DNA of 64,000 bases, taken from Rhodopseudomonas sp. BR0M22 (lineage in GTDB: Bacteria > Pseudomonadota > Alphaproteobacteria > Rhizobiales > Xanthobacteraceae). A program made the translations under genes and the position numbers. Positions 7,674 to 16,532 of this stretch are shown in pieces. The stretch is from contig NZ_QUMK01000015.1 of assembly GCF_010907035.1 (NCBI RefSeq), positions 1-64,000 on the forward strand, in the 5' to 3' direction. Under the pieces are notes generated by a model. It worked only from the letters and a program-made list of their open reading frames with translations, did no database searches and had not been told where the DNA came from. Position 1 is the first letter of the stretch, and the number at the start of each line of letters is the position of its first letter.

Positions 7674-8456
7674 ATGTCGGAAGCACTGAACGTAATCGTC
7701 ACCGGGTCGGCTTCAGGGCTCGGCGCCGCCACCGCCAAGATCCTGGCGAAGGACGGCGCACGGTTGGTCATCAACTACGCATCGAGCAAAGACGACGCCG
7801 AAAAGACCGCCGAAGAGTGCCGCAAGCTCGGCGCCGCCGAGGTGATCGTGGCGCAGGGCGACGTCTCCAAGGACGACGACTGCAAACGGATCGTCGAGGC
7901 CGCGGCGCGTTGGGGCAAGCTCCACGCCCTGGTGAACAATGCCGGCACCACCAAGCATGTCGCGCATCATCTGCTCGATCAATTGTCGGCCGACGACTTC
8001 CAGCGCATCTACGCGATCAACACCATCGGCCCGTACCAGATGGTCCGCGCCGCGCGTGAACTCCTCGTCGCCGGCGCCAAGGCGGCCGGCCGCGCTTCGG
8101 CCGTAGTCAACGTCTCGTCGGTCGCCGGGATCAGCGGCATCGGCTCGTCGATCGCCTATGCGGCCAGCAAGGGGGCGCTGAACACCATGACGCTGTCGCT
8201 CTCGCGCGCGCTCGCGCCGAACATCCGCGTCAACGCGATCTGCCCCGGCTACATCGACACGCCGTGGTTCACCAAGGGCCGCGGCGCGGAGGAGGCCAAG
8301 CAGGTACGCGACATGGTGGTATCGCGGGTGCCGCTGAAGATCGCCTCCAGCGCCGAAGACATCGCCGAACTGGCGTGTTTCCTGGCGACGCCGAGATCGA
8401 GCAGCATGACCGGCGAGCTGGTCCGGATGGACGCCGGCATGCATCTGGCGGGCTGA
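7674..8456 (+). CDS. Short-chain dehydrogenase/reductase (SDR)
   Basis: 260 residues. Start ATG is preceded by AGGGAG. The NAD(P) motif is TGSASGLG (10-17), NNAG follows at 88-91, and the catalytic set is S149, Y162, K166 (YAASK). Similar to 3-oxoacyl-[ACP]/3-hydroxyacyl-CoA reductases and glucose-dehydrogenase-like SDRs; an NYASSKDD segment after the second strand favours NADP over NAD weakly. It is divergent from the acyl-CoA dehydrogenase operon with about 260 bases between starts, so a 3-hydroxyacyl-CoA oxidation step in the same pathway is plausible but unproven. Confidence 0.9.
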   Translation: MSEALNVIVTGSASGLGAATAKILAKDGARLVINYASSKDDAEKTAEECRKLGAAEVIVAQGDVSKDDDCKRIVEAAARWGKLHALVNNAGTTKHVAHHLLDQLSADDFQRIYAINTIGPYQMVRAARELLVAGAKAAGRASAVVNVSSVAGISGIGSSIAYAASKGALNTMTLSLSRALAPNIRVNAICPGYIDTPWFTKGRGAEEAKQVRDMVVSRVPLKIASSAEDIAELACFLATPRSSSMTGELVRMDAGMHLAG

Positions 8457-8480
8457 TCCTGCTGCGACTTGAAAATGACA

Positions 8481-8508
8481 GCGGCGGCCCGGAACACCGG
8501 GCCGCCGC
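8481..8508. terminator. GC-rich hairpin between convergent genes
   Basis: A perfect 12-bp stem (GCGGCGGCCCGG / CCGGGCCGCCGC) with an AACA loop, 24 bases after the SDR stop and 17 bases beyond the end of the convergent membrane-protein gene. There is no T-run on the plus side; on the minus strand the hairpin is followed by CATTTTC. Probably a bidirectional transcription barrier. Confidence 0.6.
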
Positions 8509-8525
8509 CATGTCGTCTGCGATCG

Positions 8526-8810
8526 TTACGGATAGCGATTACCAGGATCGGATATCACCCGCCGCGCCACCAGCCTGTTCCAGATGAACAGCACCGCCAC
8601 CGCTCCGATCGTCGCAGTGATGAATCCGGCGCCCTGATTGGGACCATAGTGGCCGATCATCTGTCCGACTGCCGTGGCGAGAAACGCGCCGGCGATGCCG
8701 AGGACCGTGGTGAGAATGAAGCCCTGGGGATTGTTGGGCCCCGGCGACAACACCCGCGCGATGATTCCGGCAACGAAGCCGACCAGCAGAATCCAGAGTA
8801 AGCCGCCCAT
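8526..8810 (-). CDS. GlsB/YeaQ/YmgE-type small membrane stress protein
   Basis: 94 residues, almost entirely hydrophobic with three membrane segments (about 4-20, 30-50, 60-82). The pattern GLLWILLVGFVAGIIARVL and a glycine-rich second helix identify the transglycosylase-associated/GlsB-like family. Members are induced by envelope or general stress; the biochemical role is not established. Convergent with the SDR and followed on the same strand's upstream side by the YidB-like gene. Ribosome site AAAGGA lies before the ATG. Confidence 0.88.
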   Translation of the reverse strand: MGGLLWILLVGFVAGIIARVLSPGPNNPQGFILTTVLGIAGAFLATAVGQMIGHYGPNQGAGFITATIGAVAVLFIWNRLVARRVISDPGNRYP

Positions 8811-8879
8811 ACCCAGTGTCCTTTCTCGAGGTCGTTCCGACCGCTCAATCTCAAGGAACTACAACTCGGCTGTCTCCGA

Positions 8880-9443
8880 TCAGATCCAGCGCGAAGCCTC
8901 ATCGTCGGTCGGCAGCCGGCCATCGGGCGTGAGCTGGTCGACGACGTCGGGCAGGTAACGGCTCAGGCCGTCGAGCAATTCGTCGCGGGACATCCCGGTC
9001 TGGTGTGTCATTAGATCGATCTGATCGGCGCCGAGCGCATTGGCCAGATCGTTCGGGCCGATCTGCTGATTTGGGCCATGGCCGACCCAGGAATTGGCCG
9101 CGTCACCGAGCCCGTTGTGCTGAAACTGCCGCAGCAGATCGCCGAGACCGCCCGACAGCACGCTGCCGGCAGCGCCACCCAGAACCAAGCCGCCGAGGCC
9201 ACCTTTGAGAAGGTCGCCCCAGCCGCCGCCGGCATTCGACGGCACCGGTGGCGGCGTCGGCATCGGGCGCGGCTGATTGGCCGGCGCCTGCTGCTGGCCG
9301 CCGGTCATGTGCTTGTAGGCCTTCCACGCCAGCAGCGCGAGAATCGCCATGGTGAACTTGGACATGCCGCCGCTTTTGTCCTGCGGATCGGCCGGGCCGC
9401 GCGGGCCGTTCTGCATGCCGTTGAGGATGTCGAGCAAACCCAT
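8880..9443 (-). CDS. YidB-family (DUF937) protein
   Basis: 187 residues from the second of two adjacent ATGs (9441-9443), chosen because GGGAGG then has a normal spacing. The N-terminus (GLLDILNGM) matches the YidB family; a hydrophobic segment (FTMAILALLAWKAY) lies at about 29-43, followed by a proline-rich linker, glycine-rich repeats and a C-terminal helical part (QQIGPNDLANALGADQIDLM ... LSRYLPDVVDQLTPDG) that is the conserved YidB signature. Function unknown; neighbours a GlsB-like stress membrane protein, with which it may share stress induction. Confidence 0.85.
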   Translation of the reverse strand: MGLLDILNGMQNGPRGPADPQDKSGGMSKFTMAILALLAWKAYKHMTGGQQQAPANQPRPMPTPPPVPSNAGGGWGDLLKGGLGGLVLGGAAGSVLSGGLGDLLRQFQHNGLGDAANSWVGHGPNQQIGPNDLANALGADQIDLMTHQTGMSRDELLDGLSRYLPDVVDQLTPDGRLPTDDEASRWI

Positions 9444-9917
9444 CATGGCCTCCCATTTGATCGTCCGATCAATCTGCCAGCCGCGACATGAACCGGCGGC
9501 AACAACCCCTCGGCAACGCAGACCGCGCCGCTTCGTTCACCGCCGGCAACACATAGGAGCAGGCCGAGGCCGCAACAAGGAGCGGACAATCCGGCCCGGA
9601 CTAATCGGATGTGTGACGCGGCTGTGACGGGAGTAGCAGCAAGCGCCCGGCGCCGGCGCGGCGAACTGCCGACTGATTGTAACCACCGACGCCCGCCCCG
9701 TTCACGACCGTCCCCCTCCGCGAAGACGGAGGGCCACAGAATCCCAGAGCGACGATGGCGTTTCGCAGGCGCACTCGGCTGGGTCGCGGTCGAGCCGGGC
9801 GATGGCCCACGGGAGGGGCCGGCACCGCCGGTCGCCCACCGCCCATTCCGGGGGTGGCGATTCGCCGGTCGCTCTGTTATGTGAACTGCCAGCGCCCGCG
9901 GCTCGCCGCGGCCGGCC
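9444..9917. other. Intergenic region before tRNA-Arg, no gene seen
   Basis: About 470 bases. Frames on both strands give only arginine/proline-rich low-complexity peptides with no ribosome site, so I call no gene. A 7-bp hairpin CCCTCCG/CGGAGGG sits at 9714-9733. The tRNA promoter must lie near its right end. Confidence 0.5.
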
Positions 9918-9994
<77 letters not shown>

Positions 9995-10025
9995 ACTCCG
10001 CCCTTGCGGTCGATGCAAGGCCGCT

Positions 10026-10055
10026 GGCCGGGACAACGCCCGGCCGACTTTTTTT
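10026..10055 (+). terminator. Rho-independent terminator of tRNA-Arg
   Basis: Stem GGCCGGG/CCCGGCC with a six-base loop, then GAC and seven T residues, 31 bases after the tRNA CCA end. It also separates the tRNA from the convergent oxidoreductase gene. Confidence 0.85.
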
Positions 10056-10075
10056 GTGCAGCCGAGCCGCTCAGC

Positions 10076-11077
10076 TCAAACCCGCACCATCCGCTTGCCG
10101 CGGTTCTCGCCGGCCAGCAGGCCGATCAGCGCGGCGGGGGTGTTTTCCAGGCCGTCGATGACGTCCTCCTGGACCTTGAGCTTACCGCTCGCGACCCATT
10201 CCTGCATCTTGGCGACCGCTTCGTCGCGCTGATCCATGTAGTCCATCACGATGAAGCCCTGCATGATCAGCCGCTTTACCACGATCAGTCCGGGGATGCC
10301 GCGCGGGCCGGTGGCCGAGGGGGTACGGTCGTATTGCGAGACCGCGCCGCAGCAGGCGATCCGGCCCTTCAGGTTCATCTGCGGCAGGCAGGCTTCGAGA
10401 ATGTCGCCGCCGACATTGTCGAAATACACGTCGATGCCGTTCGGCGCGGCGGCCCGCAGCGCCTTGAACAGCGCGCCGTCCTTGTAGTCGACCGCCGCAT
10501 CGAAGCCGAGTTCGTTGACCAGCCAGTCGCACTTCTGTTTGCCGCCGGCGATGCCGACGACGCGACAGCCTTTGATCTTCGCAATTTGGCCGACGATCGA
10601 GCCGACAGAACCGGCCGCGGCCGACACCACCACCGTCTCACCGGCGCGCGGCTTACCGATGTCGAGCAGCCCGAAGTAAGCGGTCAGGCCGGCGATGCCG
10701 TAGACGCTGAGCAGATGCGTCATCGGCTCGACCTTCGGCAGCTTGGCGAGATGCTTGGCGGGCAGCGCCGCATAGTCCTGCCAGCCGGTATCGGCAAACA
10801 CCAGATCGCCCGGCGCCAGGCCAGGCGCCTTCGAACTCACCACCTCGGCGACGCTGCCGCCCGGCATCACGCTGTCGGTTTCGACCGCGGCCCGATAGGT
10901 CGCGCCCTGCATCCAGGCGCGGTTGGCGGCATCGAGTGAGATGTAGCGGACCTTGACCAGCGCCTCGCCGTCCTTCGGTTCCGGCATCGGCGATTCCGCC
11001 AGACGGAAATGCTCCAGGCCGAGTTTCTCCTTCGGCTTCTCGATCAGCAGGATCTGGCGGTTGATGGTCGCGGTCAT
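10076..11077 (-). CDS. NADP-dependent MDR-family oxidoreductase (alkenal/curcumin reductase type)
   Basis: 333 residues; the ATG at 11075-11077 is preceded by GAAGGAAA and gives the usual N-terminus (TATINRQILLIEKP). Zinc-less medium-chain dehydrogenase: GSVGSIVGQIAKIKGCRVVGIAGG is the dinucleotide-binding loop and AAAGSVG the family mark; DVYFDNVGGDILEACL is typical of the prostaglandin reductase/YncB group. Such enzymes reduce the C=C bond of enones and 2-alkenals with NADPH, usually for detoxification. Single gene, with tRNA terminator downstream and an ATP-grasp gene upstream on the same strand (90-base gap). Confidence 0.9.
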   Translation of the reverse strand: MTATINRQILLIEKPKEKLGLEHFRLAESPMPEPKDGEALVKVRYISLDAANRAWMQGATYRAAVETDSVMPGGSVAEVVSSKAPGLAPGDLVFADTGWQDYAALPAKHLAKLPKVEPMTHLLSVYGIAGLTAYFGLLDIGKPRAGETVVVSAAAGSVGSIVGQIAKIKGCRVVGIAGGKQKCDWLVNELGFDAAVDYKDGALFKALRAAAPNGIDVYFDNVGGDILEACLPQMNLKGRIACCGAVSQYDRTPSATGPRGIPGLIVVKRLIMQGFIVMDYMDQRDEAVAKMQEWVASGKLKVQEDVIDGLENTPAALIGLLAGENRGKRMVRV

Positions 11078-11167
11078 GAGTTTCCTTCGTGTCTGATGAA
11101 CATGCGGATGCGGCGCGATCTTAGTTGATCCGCAGCGAAAGGAAATCGGCGCCATCCGGACTGCGCG

Positions 11168-12118
11168 TCAGGCCGGTAGCGCCTGCATCACGCGATCGAG
11201 CGCGCGGGTGTAGACCTGCTCGGCAATGCCCGGAAACCGGCGACTGAGCGATTCGATCATGACGCCGGAGTTGATCTCGAGCACCTGCGGGCCATGAACG
11301 GTCCAGACCACATCGACGGCGCCGAAGCTGAGTCCGATCGCGCGGGCCGCCTCCGCGGCGAGCGTCACGCAGGCGTCGCGCAGCGCCCCATCGTCGATCA
11401 GTTCGGGCACCGCACCGAATTCAAGATTGTGCCGCCAATCGAGCGGAACCTGCTGGCCAGCCGGCACGATTGCATCGAGCGCAACGTGTCCCGCCGGCAG
11501 GTTCGACAGCACGGCGCCGAGCCGGTCTGCCGGCACCGCATCGAGCAGAAGCTGCAGGAGGCTGCGCACGCCATCGCCGGTGATCGCCGGCCGCTTCTTT
11601 TCGTAGACAACAAGGGGCGCCCGATCGAGCAGGATGACACGGACTTCGCGGGCGATGTCGAAATACGGCGCGATCGCCAGATTCTGGTTAGCGGCCAAGA
11701 TGGCGGTCGCGGCGCGCTCGAGCTCGAGCTCGGTGGCTGCTTTGAAGACCAGATGTCCGCAGGTGCCTTCGTTCGGCTTCAGCACGAGACCTGCAGGATT
11801 GGCACGCAGCATCTCCAGCATCGCCGACCAGTGGCCGCCGCTCGGTACGTATTTGAAGTGCTCGTGATTCATGAACAGCCGGTGCGGCACGCAGGCCATG
11901 CCGGCCGCGGCGAGGATATCGGCGGTCGCCGCCTTGTCGTTGGCGAGGCGGTGGGTGACCGAGCTGTTCAGCCCGAAATCATACCCATAGATAAAATGCC
12001 GGGCGTCACCCTTGCTCAGCACGATCAACCAGCCGTCGAGCCCGAGCGTGACGCCGACGCCGCGCGCGCCGCAATAGTCTTTGACGATCCGGACGATCAC
12101 GCGGTCGGCATATTGCAT
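11168..12118 (-). CDS. ATP-grasp domain protein (RimK/cyanophycin-synthetase-like ligase)
   Basis: 316 residues from the ATG at 12116-12118; the frame is open further upstream, so a longer start cannot be excluded. Central features fit ATP-grasp: NPAGLVLKPNEGTCGHLVFK (lysine and glycine-rich ATP loop), REVRVILLDRAPLVVYEKKRP (adenine/acyl-phosphate side) and near the C-terminus GLSFGAVDVVW and VLEINSGVM, where E and N are the Mg-binding pair. It should ligate a carboxylate to an amine or thiol; substrates are unknown. The N-terminal 60 residues (RGVGVTLGLDGWLIVL) look like the pre-ATP-grasp fold. It is divergent from an FMN-binding glutamate-synthase-like gene. Confidence 0.82.
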   Translation of the reverse strand: MQYADRVIVRIVKDYCGARGVGVTLGLDGWLIVLSKGDARHFIYGYDFGLNSSVTHRLANDKAATADILAAAGMACVPHRLFMNHEHFKYVPSGGHWSAMLEMLRANPAGLVLKPNEGTCGHLVFKAATELELERAATAILAANQNLAIAPYFDIAREVRVILLDRAPLVVYEKKRPAITGDGVRSLLQLLLDAVPADRLGAVLSNLPAGHVALDAIVPAGQQVPLDWRHNLEFGAVPELIDDGALRDACVTLAAEAARAIGLSFGAVDVVWTVHGPQVLEINSGVMIESLSRRFPGIAEQVYTRALDRVMQALPA

Positions 12119-12408
12119 CGGGACTCTCGTCAACAGGCAGTGACCGGCGCGGTCATCCTCGGCCGGCGGGCGCGGTGGGATCGCTTTGCGACGGCGAAAT
12201 GTCAAGCCGAACCCGGCCGCGAAGTCTGGTCCGGGCTGCATCACGGAATTGCGACGACGCCGTGACCAAGCCGATCGAGGAAGCCACCGAGGTTATCGGG
12301 GCCGGGTGGCCGTGCTATACAGCGCCACGATCAGCGCCCTCGGCCGCACCAGGCTTCCCACCGCGGCGGCTGATCGAATGTCCATCCTGCCGCTTCCGCG
12401 GGGACTCC

Positions 12409-14040
12409 ATGGCAACGCTGCTGCTTCCTCTCTCGCCGCGCTACATCGCACTCACCGTCTGCGTCGTACTTACAGCACTCCTCGCCACGCTCGCGGCATT
12501 CGATGCACACACGCCGCTGTTCGGCGTGGTGCTGGTGCCGCTGCTGGTGTTCGGCGCGCTGACCCTGCTCGGCATCCACGACCTGCTGCAGAGCAGCCAC
12601 GCGGTGCTGCGCAACTATCCGATCTCGGCGCATCTGCGCTTCCTGCTCGAAGAGATCCGCCCGGAGATGCGGCAGTACTTCTTCGAGAGCGAAAAGGACG
12701 GCAAGCCGTTCAGCCGCGACACCCGCGCGCTGATCTATCAGCGCGCCAAGATGGAACTCGACAAACGTCCGTTCGGCACCCAGAAGGACGTCTATGACGA
12801 CGGCTACGAGTGGATGCACCATTCGGTCGCGCCGCGGCCGCACGCCGAGGAGGCGTTCCGGATCACGATCGGCGGACCGGATTGCGCCAAGCCGTATTCG
12901 GCCTCGGTGTTCAACATCTCGGCGATGAGCTACGGCGCGCTGAGTCCGAACGCGATCCGCGCCCTCAATGCCGGCGCCAGAAAGGGCGGCTTCGCGCACG
13001 ACACCGGTGAAGGCGGCGTCAGCCCGTATCACCGGGAGCACGGCGGCGATCTGATCTGGGAAATCGGATCCGGTTACTTCGGCTGCCGCACCCGCGACGG
13101 CCGGTTCGATCCCGAGGCGTTCGCCCGCGTCGCCTCCGACGACCAGATCAAAATGGTGGAGCTGAAGGTCAGCCAGGGCGCCAAGCCGGGCCATGGCGGC
13201 GTGCTGCCGATGGCGAAGATCTCCGAAGAAATCGCGCAGATCCGCGGCGTCGGCATGGACGAGGATTGCGTCTCGCCGCCCTATCACAAGGCGTTCTCGA
13301 CGCCGATCGAGATGATGCGGTTCATCGCCGAGATGCGGCGCCTCGCTGGCGGCAAGCCGGCCGGCTTCAAGCTCTGCATCGGCCACCCGTGGGAATTCCT
13401 GGCGATCTGCAAGGCGATGCTCGCCACCGGGATCTATCCGGACTTCATCGTGGTCGACGGCAAGGAGGGCGGCACCGGCGCTGCGCCGCTCGAATTCATG
13501 GACCACCTCGGCATGCCGATGCGCGACGGCGTCAGCTTCGTGCACAACGCGCTGATCGGGATCGGGGCACGGGACCGCATCAAGCTCGGCGCATCCGGCA
13601 AGATCGCGACCGGCTTCGACGTCGCCCGCGCCATGGCGCTCGGCGCCGACTGGTGCAACTCGGCCCGCGGCTTCATGTTCGCGCTCGGCTGCATCCAGTC
13701 GCTGAGCTGCCACACCGACCGCTGCCCGACCGGCGTGACCACGCAGGAGCCGACCCGCTACCGTGCGCTGGCGGTGCCGCACAAGCTGGAGCGGGTTTAC
13801 AACTATCACCGCGCGACGCTGCAGGCGCTGGCCGAACTGGTGGCGGCCGCCGGCCTCGATCATCCGCGCGACATCCGCCCGTATCACTTCTCGCAGCGCA
13901 CCTCGTCGTCCGACGTGTTGTCGCTGGCGCAGCTCTACCCGGAGCTGCAGCCGGGCGAGCTGCTGAAAGGCACGGATGATTCCCGCTTCAAGCAAGCCTG
14001 GGCGATGGCCCGCGCCGAGAGTTTTGCGCCGTTAGTTTGA
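12409..14040 (+). CDS. Membrane-anchored FMN-binding glutamate synthase family protein
   Basis: 543 residues. Start ATG at 12409 gives two N-terminal membrane helices (about 7-25 and 32-52), then a soluble domain equivalent to the FMN/synthase domain of GltB. Landmarks: SAMSYGALSPNAIRALN, GEGGVSPYH, VSQGAKPGHGGVLP, GKEGGTGAAPLEFMDHLGMP and the 3Fe-4S cysteine pattern C-x5-CH-x3-CPTGV near 430. The glutaminase domain of true glutamate synthase is absent, so it needs another ammonia or amine source. Proteins like it occur in many bacteria with unknown substrate. The membrane anchor and divergent ATP-grasp gene are the clues to context. Confidence 0.88.
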   Translation: MATLLLPLSPRYIALTVCVVLTALLATLAAFDAHTPLFGVVLVPLLVFGALTLLGIHDLLQSSHAVLRNYPISAHLRFLLEEIRPEMRQYFFESEKDGKPFSRDTRALIYQRAKMELDKRPFGTQKDVYDDGYEWMHHSVAPRPHAEEAFRITIGGPDCAKPYSASVFNISAMSYGALSPNAIRALNAGARKGGFAHDTGEGGVSPYHREHGGDLIWEIGSGYFGCRTRDGRFDPEAFARVASDDQIKMVELKVSQGAKPGHGGVLPMAKISEEIAQIRGVGMDEDCVSPPYHKAFSTPIEMMRFIAEMRRLAGGKPAGFKLCIGHPWEFLAICKAMLATGIYPDFIVVDGKEGGTGAAPLEFMDHLGMPMRDGVSFVHNALIGIGARDRIKLGASGKIATGFDVARAMALGADWCNSARGFMFALGCIQSLSCHTDRCPTGVTTQEPTRYRALAVPHKLERVYNYHRATLQALAELVAAAGLDHPRDIRPYHFSQRTSSSDVLSLAQLYPELQPGELLKGTDDSRFKQAWAMARAESFAPLV

Positions 14041-14094
14041 GCGGCGCGAATCGCTCGGTTGCTCTACTCGCTCTCGAGTGCGGCCGGGGATGCG

Positions 14095-16161
14095 TCAGAA
14101 CTCCCCGTGCACCCGGCCCGAAAACACCGACACCGGGCCGCGGTCGGCGTTGTAGGCGGGGTTGGCGATCAGCTGATAGTCGGCGGTCGCGGTCCACGAC
14201 GAGTTGAGCGCCAGCGCATAGTAGCTTTCGAACACCCGCTCGCGGCGATAGTTCAGCGCGCCGTCGCCAATCAGCGGGCCGAGCCCGCCTGCGGCGAGGA
14301 AATCGCGGTGATCGCGCGACAACCCGTTGAGCGCGCCGGCGATGCCGATCACGTCGTCCGGGCGGCCCCAGCGCTGGCCGCGGATCGACACGCCGCCCGA
14401 CAGGCTGCTGTCGATATCGGTGAACGCCATGATCTCGTTCTTGCCGTCGTTCCAGCTCCAGCGGCCGAACACGCCAATGTCGTCGGTGACCGCCTGCTCC
14501 AGGTTGAGCGCGTAGCCGTACTTGATCCGGCCGCGGCGGGTCTGGGTGATGTCGAGGTTCAGCGACGGATCGTTCAGCGTCTCGCGATAGCTGCCCGAAT
14601 AGGTGCTGTTGATGAAGCCCAGCGTGCGCAGCTTGCCGGGAAGGCCGAACAGCGAATAGCGGGTCTCGAGCTCGGCGACGTATTCGCCGCGCTTGAGCAG
14701 CTTCATGTCGTAATTGTTGGAATTGGATTCGGCGTCGACCAGGAAGTAACCGGCGCGGATCGCCCATTGTTTCTGGTTGAGTTCGGCGGTGGCGCCGTAG
14801 CCGAGGCCGAGCTTGTCGGCGGCGTAGTCGAACGCGCCCGAGGCCCAGATCGACCAGTTCATGAAATCGCGGCGGGGATCATGCGCGTAGGAGTTGCCGT
14901 CGAACACGTCGATGACGCTGAAGCGGCCGACCTGCAGCGTCAGCCGCGAGATATCGGCCTTGCCGGAGAGCTGCGAGCCGCTCGACGCGAGCTGCTCCTG
15001 CTCGCCGCCGAGCCCGAAGGTCTGGCGCAGATAGAACCGCGACGGGCTGAAATGCGGATAGGCGAAGCCCGATTTCTGCGCTTCGCCGTTCGGAAAGCCG
15101 CCGGCGCCGACCGTGTCGCTGAGCCCGTAGCCCTGCAGGAACTCCGGGTTGAAATAGAACTCGCCGCCGTCCCACAGCCGGACATTGACGAACAGGCTGG
15201 TGCTCCAGGTGTTTTTGAACTGCGCGCCGGGAAACAGGCTGTTGGTGCCGCTGTAGGGCGCCCGGAACGACGGATAGCCCTGCCCGATGAACGTGGTCTG
15301 GCCGTGGATCTCCCAGCGATCGGACTCCGGATCGGCGACGGCCGCCAGCGGCGTCGAGCCAGCGCCGGTGCCGGCACCGAACCAGTCGATCTTGCGGTTC
15401 ACGCCGACCCGGACGGTCTGCAGATTCAGCGACGTCGCGTAATTCGCTCCGGTCGGCAGGGCGACGGTGGCGTTCTGATACTGGCTGTAGAGATATTCGA
15501 TCTTGGCGCTCCAGTTCGGCGTGAAGCCGTATTCGATGCCGGCGCCCGCCGCCCAGCCGATCCGCGCGTTCATCACGCGGCCGACGTCGGGGTCGGTCAG
15601 ATAGCGCTCGTGCTCGAAGGCGAGGCCGCCGGTGACGTAACCGAGCCATCGGCCGGCGATGACGCCGAACCGGGCACGGACCGTGCCGTAATAGTCGAGA
15701 TGCTGCAGCGTATCGGCGGTGCCGTTGTCGAACTCCGACAGCACCGCGTTCTGCGGCAGATAGCTCGGAAACGAGATGTCGGCTTCGACGCCGAGCAGCA
15801 GGTTCGATCCGGTGACGAAATTATAGCCCGCCTGCGCGCCCGCGGTGACGCCTCCGGCGCCGTTGCTGTTCTGCGCGGTCGAGGTCGCATCCTGCAGCGT
15901 CGCGCCGGCGTGGCCGCGGACGTATCCCGCATGGGCACCGACATAGAACCCGCTCCAATCGTGAGCCGGGTCCGGCCGCTGCTTGCCGATGCCGCCCGCG
16001 GCTGCGGCCTGCGGCAGCAGCAGCGCGCCGGCCGCCACGCCGGCGATGAGCGCCGTAGCGGAGCGACGCCGGGAGACACGAACGTAAGGCGTGCCGCTCT
16101 CACGCGACACCAAGCAGGAGCGAACCGAAGTCGGGCGGGTGGGGCGTCGTCGAACAGTCAT
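14095..16161 (-). CDS. Outer-membrane fusion: Omp25/RopB-like barrel plus OprB-type carbohydrate porin
   Basis: 688 residues from the ATG at 16159-16161 (AGGTGA upstream). A long arginine-rich lead precedes the signal segment (ATALIAGVAAGALLLPQAAAA, 35-55). Residues 68-260 are a small rhizobial-type outer-membrane barrel (WSGFYVGAHAGY, LLLGVEADIS, WLGYVTGGLAFE, SAKIEYLYSQY). Residues 280-688 resemble the OprB carbohydrate-selective porin (WEIHGQTTFIGQGYPSFRAPY, FNPEFLQGYGLSDTVG, QLTLQVGRFSVIDVFD-like segments) and the chain ends in F, the usual C-terminal outer-membrane signal. Probable role: passive uptake of sugars or other small solutes with an added barrel. A missing stop between two separate genes is not the explanation, since the junction is clean and in frame. 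Confidence 0.85.
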   Translation of the reverse strand: MTVRRRPTRPTSVRSCLVSRESGTPYVRVSRRRSATALIAGVAAGALLLPQAAAAGGIGKQRPDPAHDWSGFYVGAHAGYVRGHAGATLQDATSTAQNSNGAGGVTAGAQAGYNFVTGSNLLLGVEADISFPSYLPQNAVLSEFDNGTADTLQHLDYYGTVRARFGVIAGRWLGYVTGGLAFEHERYLTDPDVGRVMNARIGWAAGAGIEYGFTPNWSAKIEYLYSQYQNATVALPTGANYATSLNLQTVRVGVNRKIDWFGAGTGAGSTPLAAVADPESDRWEIHGQTTFIGQGYPSFRAPYSGTNSLFPGAQFKNTWSTSLFVNVRLWDGGEFYFNPEFLQGYGLSDTVGAGGFPNGEAQKSGFAYPHFSPSRFYLRQTFGLGGEQEQLASSGSQLSGKADISRLTLQVGRFSVIDVFDGNSYAHDPRRDFMNWSIWASGAFDYAADKLGLGYGATAELNQKQWAIRAGYFLVDAESNSNNYDMKLLKRGEYVAELETRYSLFGLPGKLRTLGFINSTYSGSYRETLNDPSLNLDITQTRRGRIKYGYALNLEQAVTDDIGVFGRWSWNDGKNEIMAFTDIDSSLSGGVSIRGQRWGRPDDVIGIAGALNGLSRDHRDFLAAGGLGPLIGDGALNYRRERVFESYYALALNSSWTATADYQLIANPAYNADRGPVSVFSGRVHGEF

Positions 16162-16532
16162 CAAGCTCACCTGGAACGCGTGCGATTGCGCGACGTTTCG
16201 TCGCGCCCGATCACCCGAAGGCATCCGACGAGCGTTCGCAAGCTGACGAAAGTCGGAAGCGTTGTCAGCACCTTGGGGCCCGTGACCCGCAAAAGCGCCC
16301 TCCAGCGCACACAACTCGACACGCGCCCCCCGCGACAGCGCCAGTCTGGAATTCCTCCAAGTCCAGAGCTCGCGGTAATTCACTGCCGTCCCGCCAGGTG
16401 CGCCGCCAAAGGCAGGCGCCTGACGGCAAAAAGCCGAGCGGTATCAGAGACGGACGGGCCACCTGGAGACAGGAGGTGAAGCACGCTCGCCCCGGTTTCG
16501 GGACGGCAGCGATACGGCTGGAGGAGTACCGC
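16162..16532. other. Intergenic region upstream of the porin, no gene seen
   Basis: 371 bases between the creatininase-family stop and the porin start, both on the minus strand. Open frames extend into it from the porin frame but without family similarity. It should contain the porin promoter; I could not assign one with confidence. Confidence 0.45.

Noticed and set aside
9609-9884. Open frames before tRNA-Arg on both strands
   Set aside because: Arginine/proline-rich low-complexity peptides with no ribosome site; typical of GC-rich noncoding DNA.
14059-16479. 806-codon plus-strand frame opposite the porin fusion
   Set aside because: Antisense of a protein with signal peptide and outer-membrane motifs; no start site or family pattern.
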